Shown piece by piece: positions 5,268 to 5,295 of a DNA stretch of 5,295 bases. Position numbers and translations under genes: made by a program. The notes under the pieces were generated by a model. It was given only the letters and a program-made list of their open reading frames with translations, did no database searches and had not been told where the DNA came from. The first letter of the stretch is position 1, and every line of letters starts with the position of its first letter. The stretch spans positions 1-5,295 of the forward strand of contig JALUYN010000687.1 of the NCBI GenBank assembly GCA_027012915.1, in the 5' to 3' direction. This DNA comes from Cellvibrionaceae bacterium. GTDB taxonomy: Bacteria > Pseudomonadota > Gammaproteobacteria > Pseudomonadales > Cellvibrionaceae.

Positions 5268-5295
5268 ATGACGATCGCCGCTATTAAGGGCAGAT
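5268..5295 (+). CDS. possible start of the next gene (partial; pstC would be expected)
   Basis: ATG 5268 opens a frame reading MTIAAIKGR that stays open to the window edge. Only nine codons are visible and the upstream GAG at 5261-5263 is a weak ribosome site at short spacing, so the sequence itself does not identify a product. Position and strand after pstS suggest the permease gene pstC, but this is inference from usual pst gene order only. Confidence 0.35.

Overview
The window looks like a chromosomal segment from a gammaproteobacterium, probably marine or another aquatic type. The reasons are the UvrD C-terminus, a YciA-type thioesterase, a sodium-dependent type of TRAP transporter, and a pstS promoter laid out like that of Escherichia coli. 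This placement is inference; no rRNA or other strong taxonomic marker is present. I see no mobile element, CRISPR array, tRNA or rRNA.

Layout: (1) 1-182, plus strand: the last 59 codons of uvrD (DNA helicase II). (2) 217-1359, plus: a TRAP periplasmic binding protein (DctP type, 2-oxoacid/lactate-binding subfamily). (3) 1360-1434: a short spacer between convergent genes, holding an imperfect palindrome. (4) 1435-3752, minus strand: an operon read dctQ -> dctM -> yciA. DctQ and DctM are the small and large TRAP permease subunits and their genes overlap by 8 bases; YciA is a hotdog-fold acyl-CoA thioesterase 34 bases further on. (5) 3753-4006: a divergent control region. It has a possible -10 element for the dctQ operon and, facing the other way, a four-half-site PhoB array, a -10 hexamer and a strong Shine-Dalgarno sequence for pstS. 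(6) 4007-5101, plus: pstS, the phosphate-binding protein, with a GTG start, a signal peptide, an unusual lysine-rich insertion and highly biased codons. (7) 5102-5267: a strong intrinsic terminator, a second weaker hairpin, then an ATG at 5268 that may begin the next gene (pstC would be expected).

Functionally there are two uptake modules. The TRAP module (DctP, DctQ, DctM) should import a small organic acid using an ion gradient. Its binding-protein gene is convergent to its permease genes and separated from them by yciA, so the parts must be expressed from two transcripts. The phosphate module starts with pstS, expected to be induced by PhoB-PhoR under phosphate starvation and expressed at a very high level.

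I found no convincing undescribed multi-gene system. The points most worth a second look are the PhoB array with its overlapping dyads, the lysine-rich PstS insertion, and the split TRAP locus with its built-in thioesterase.
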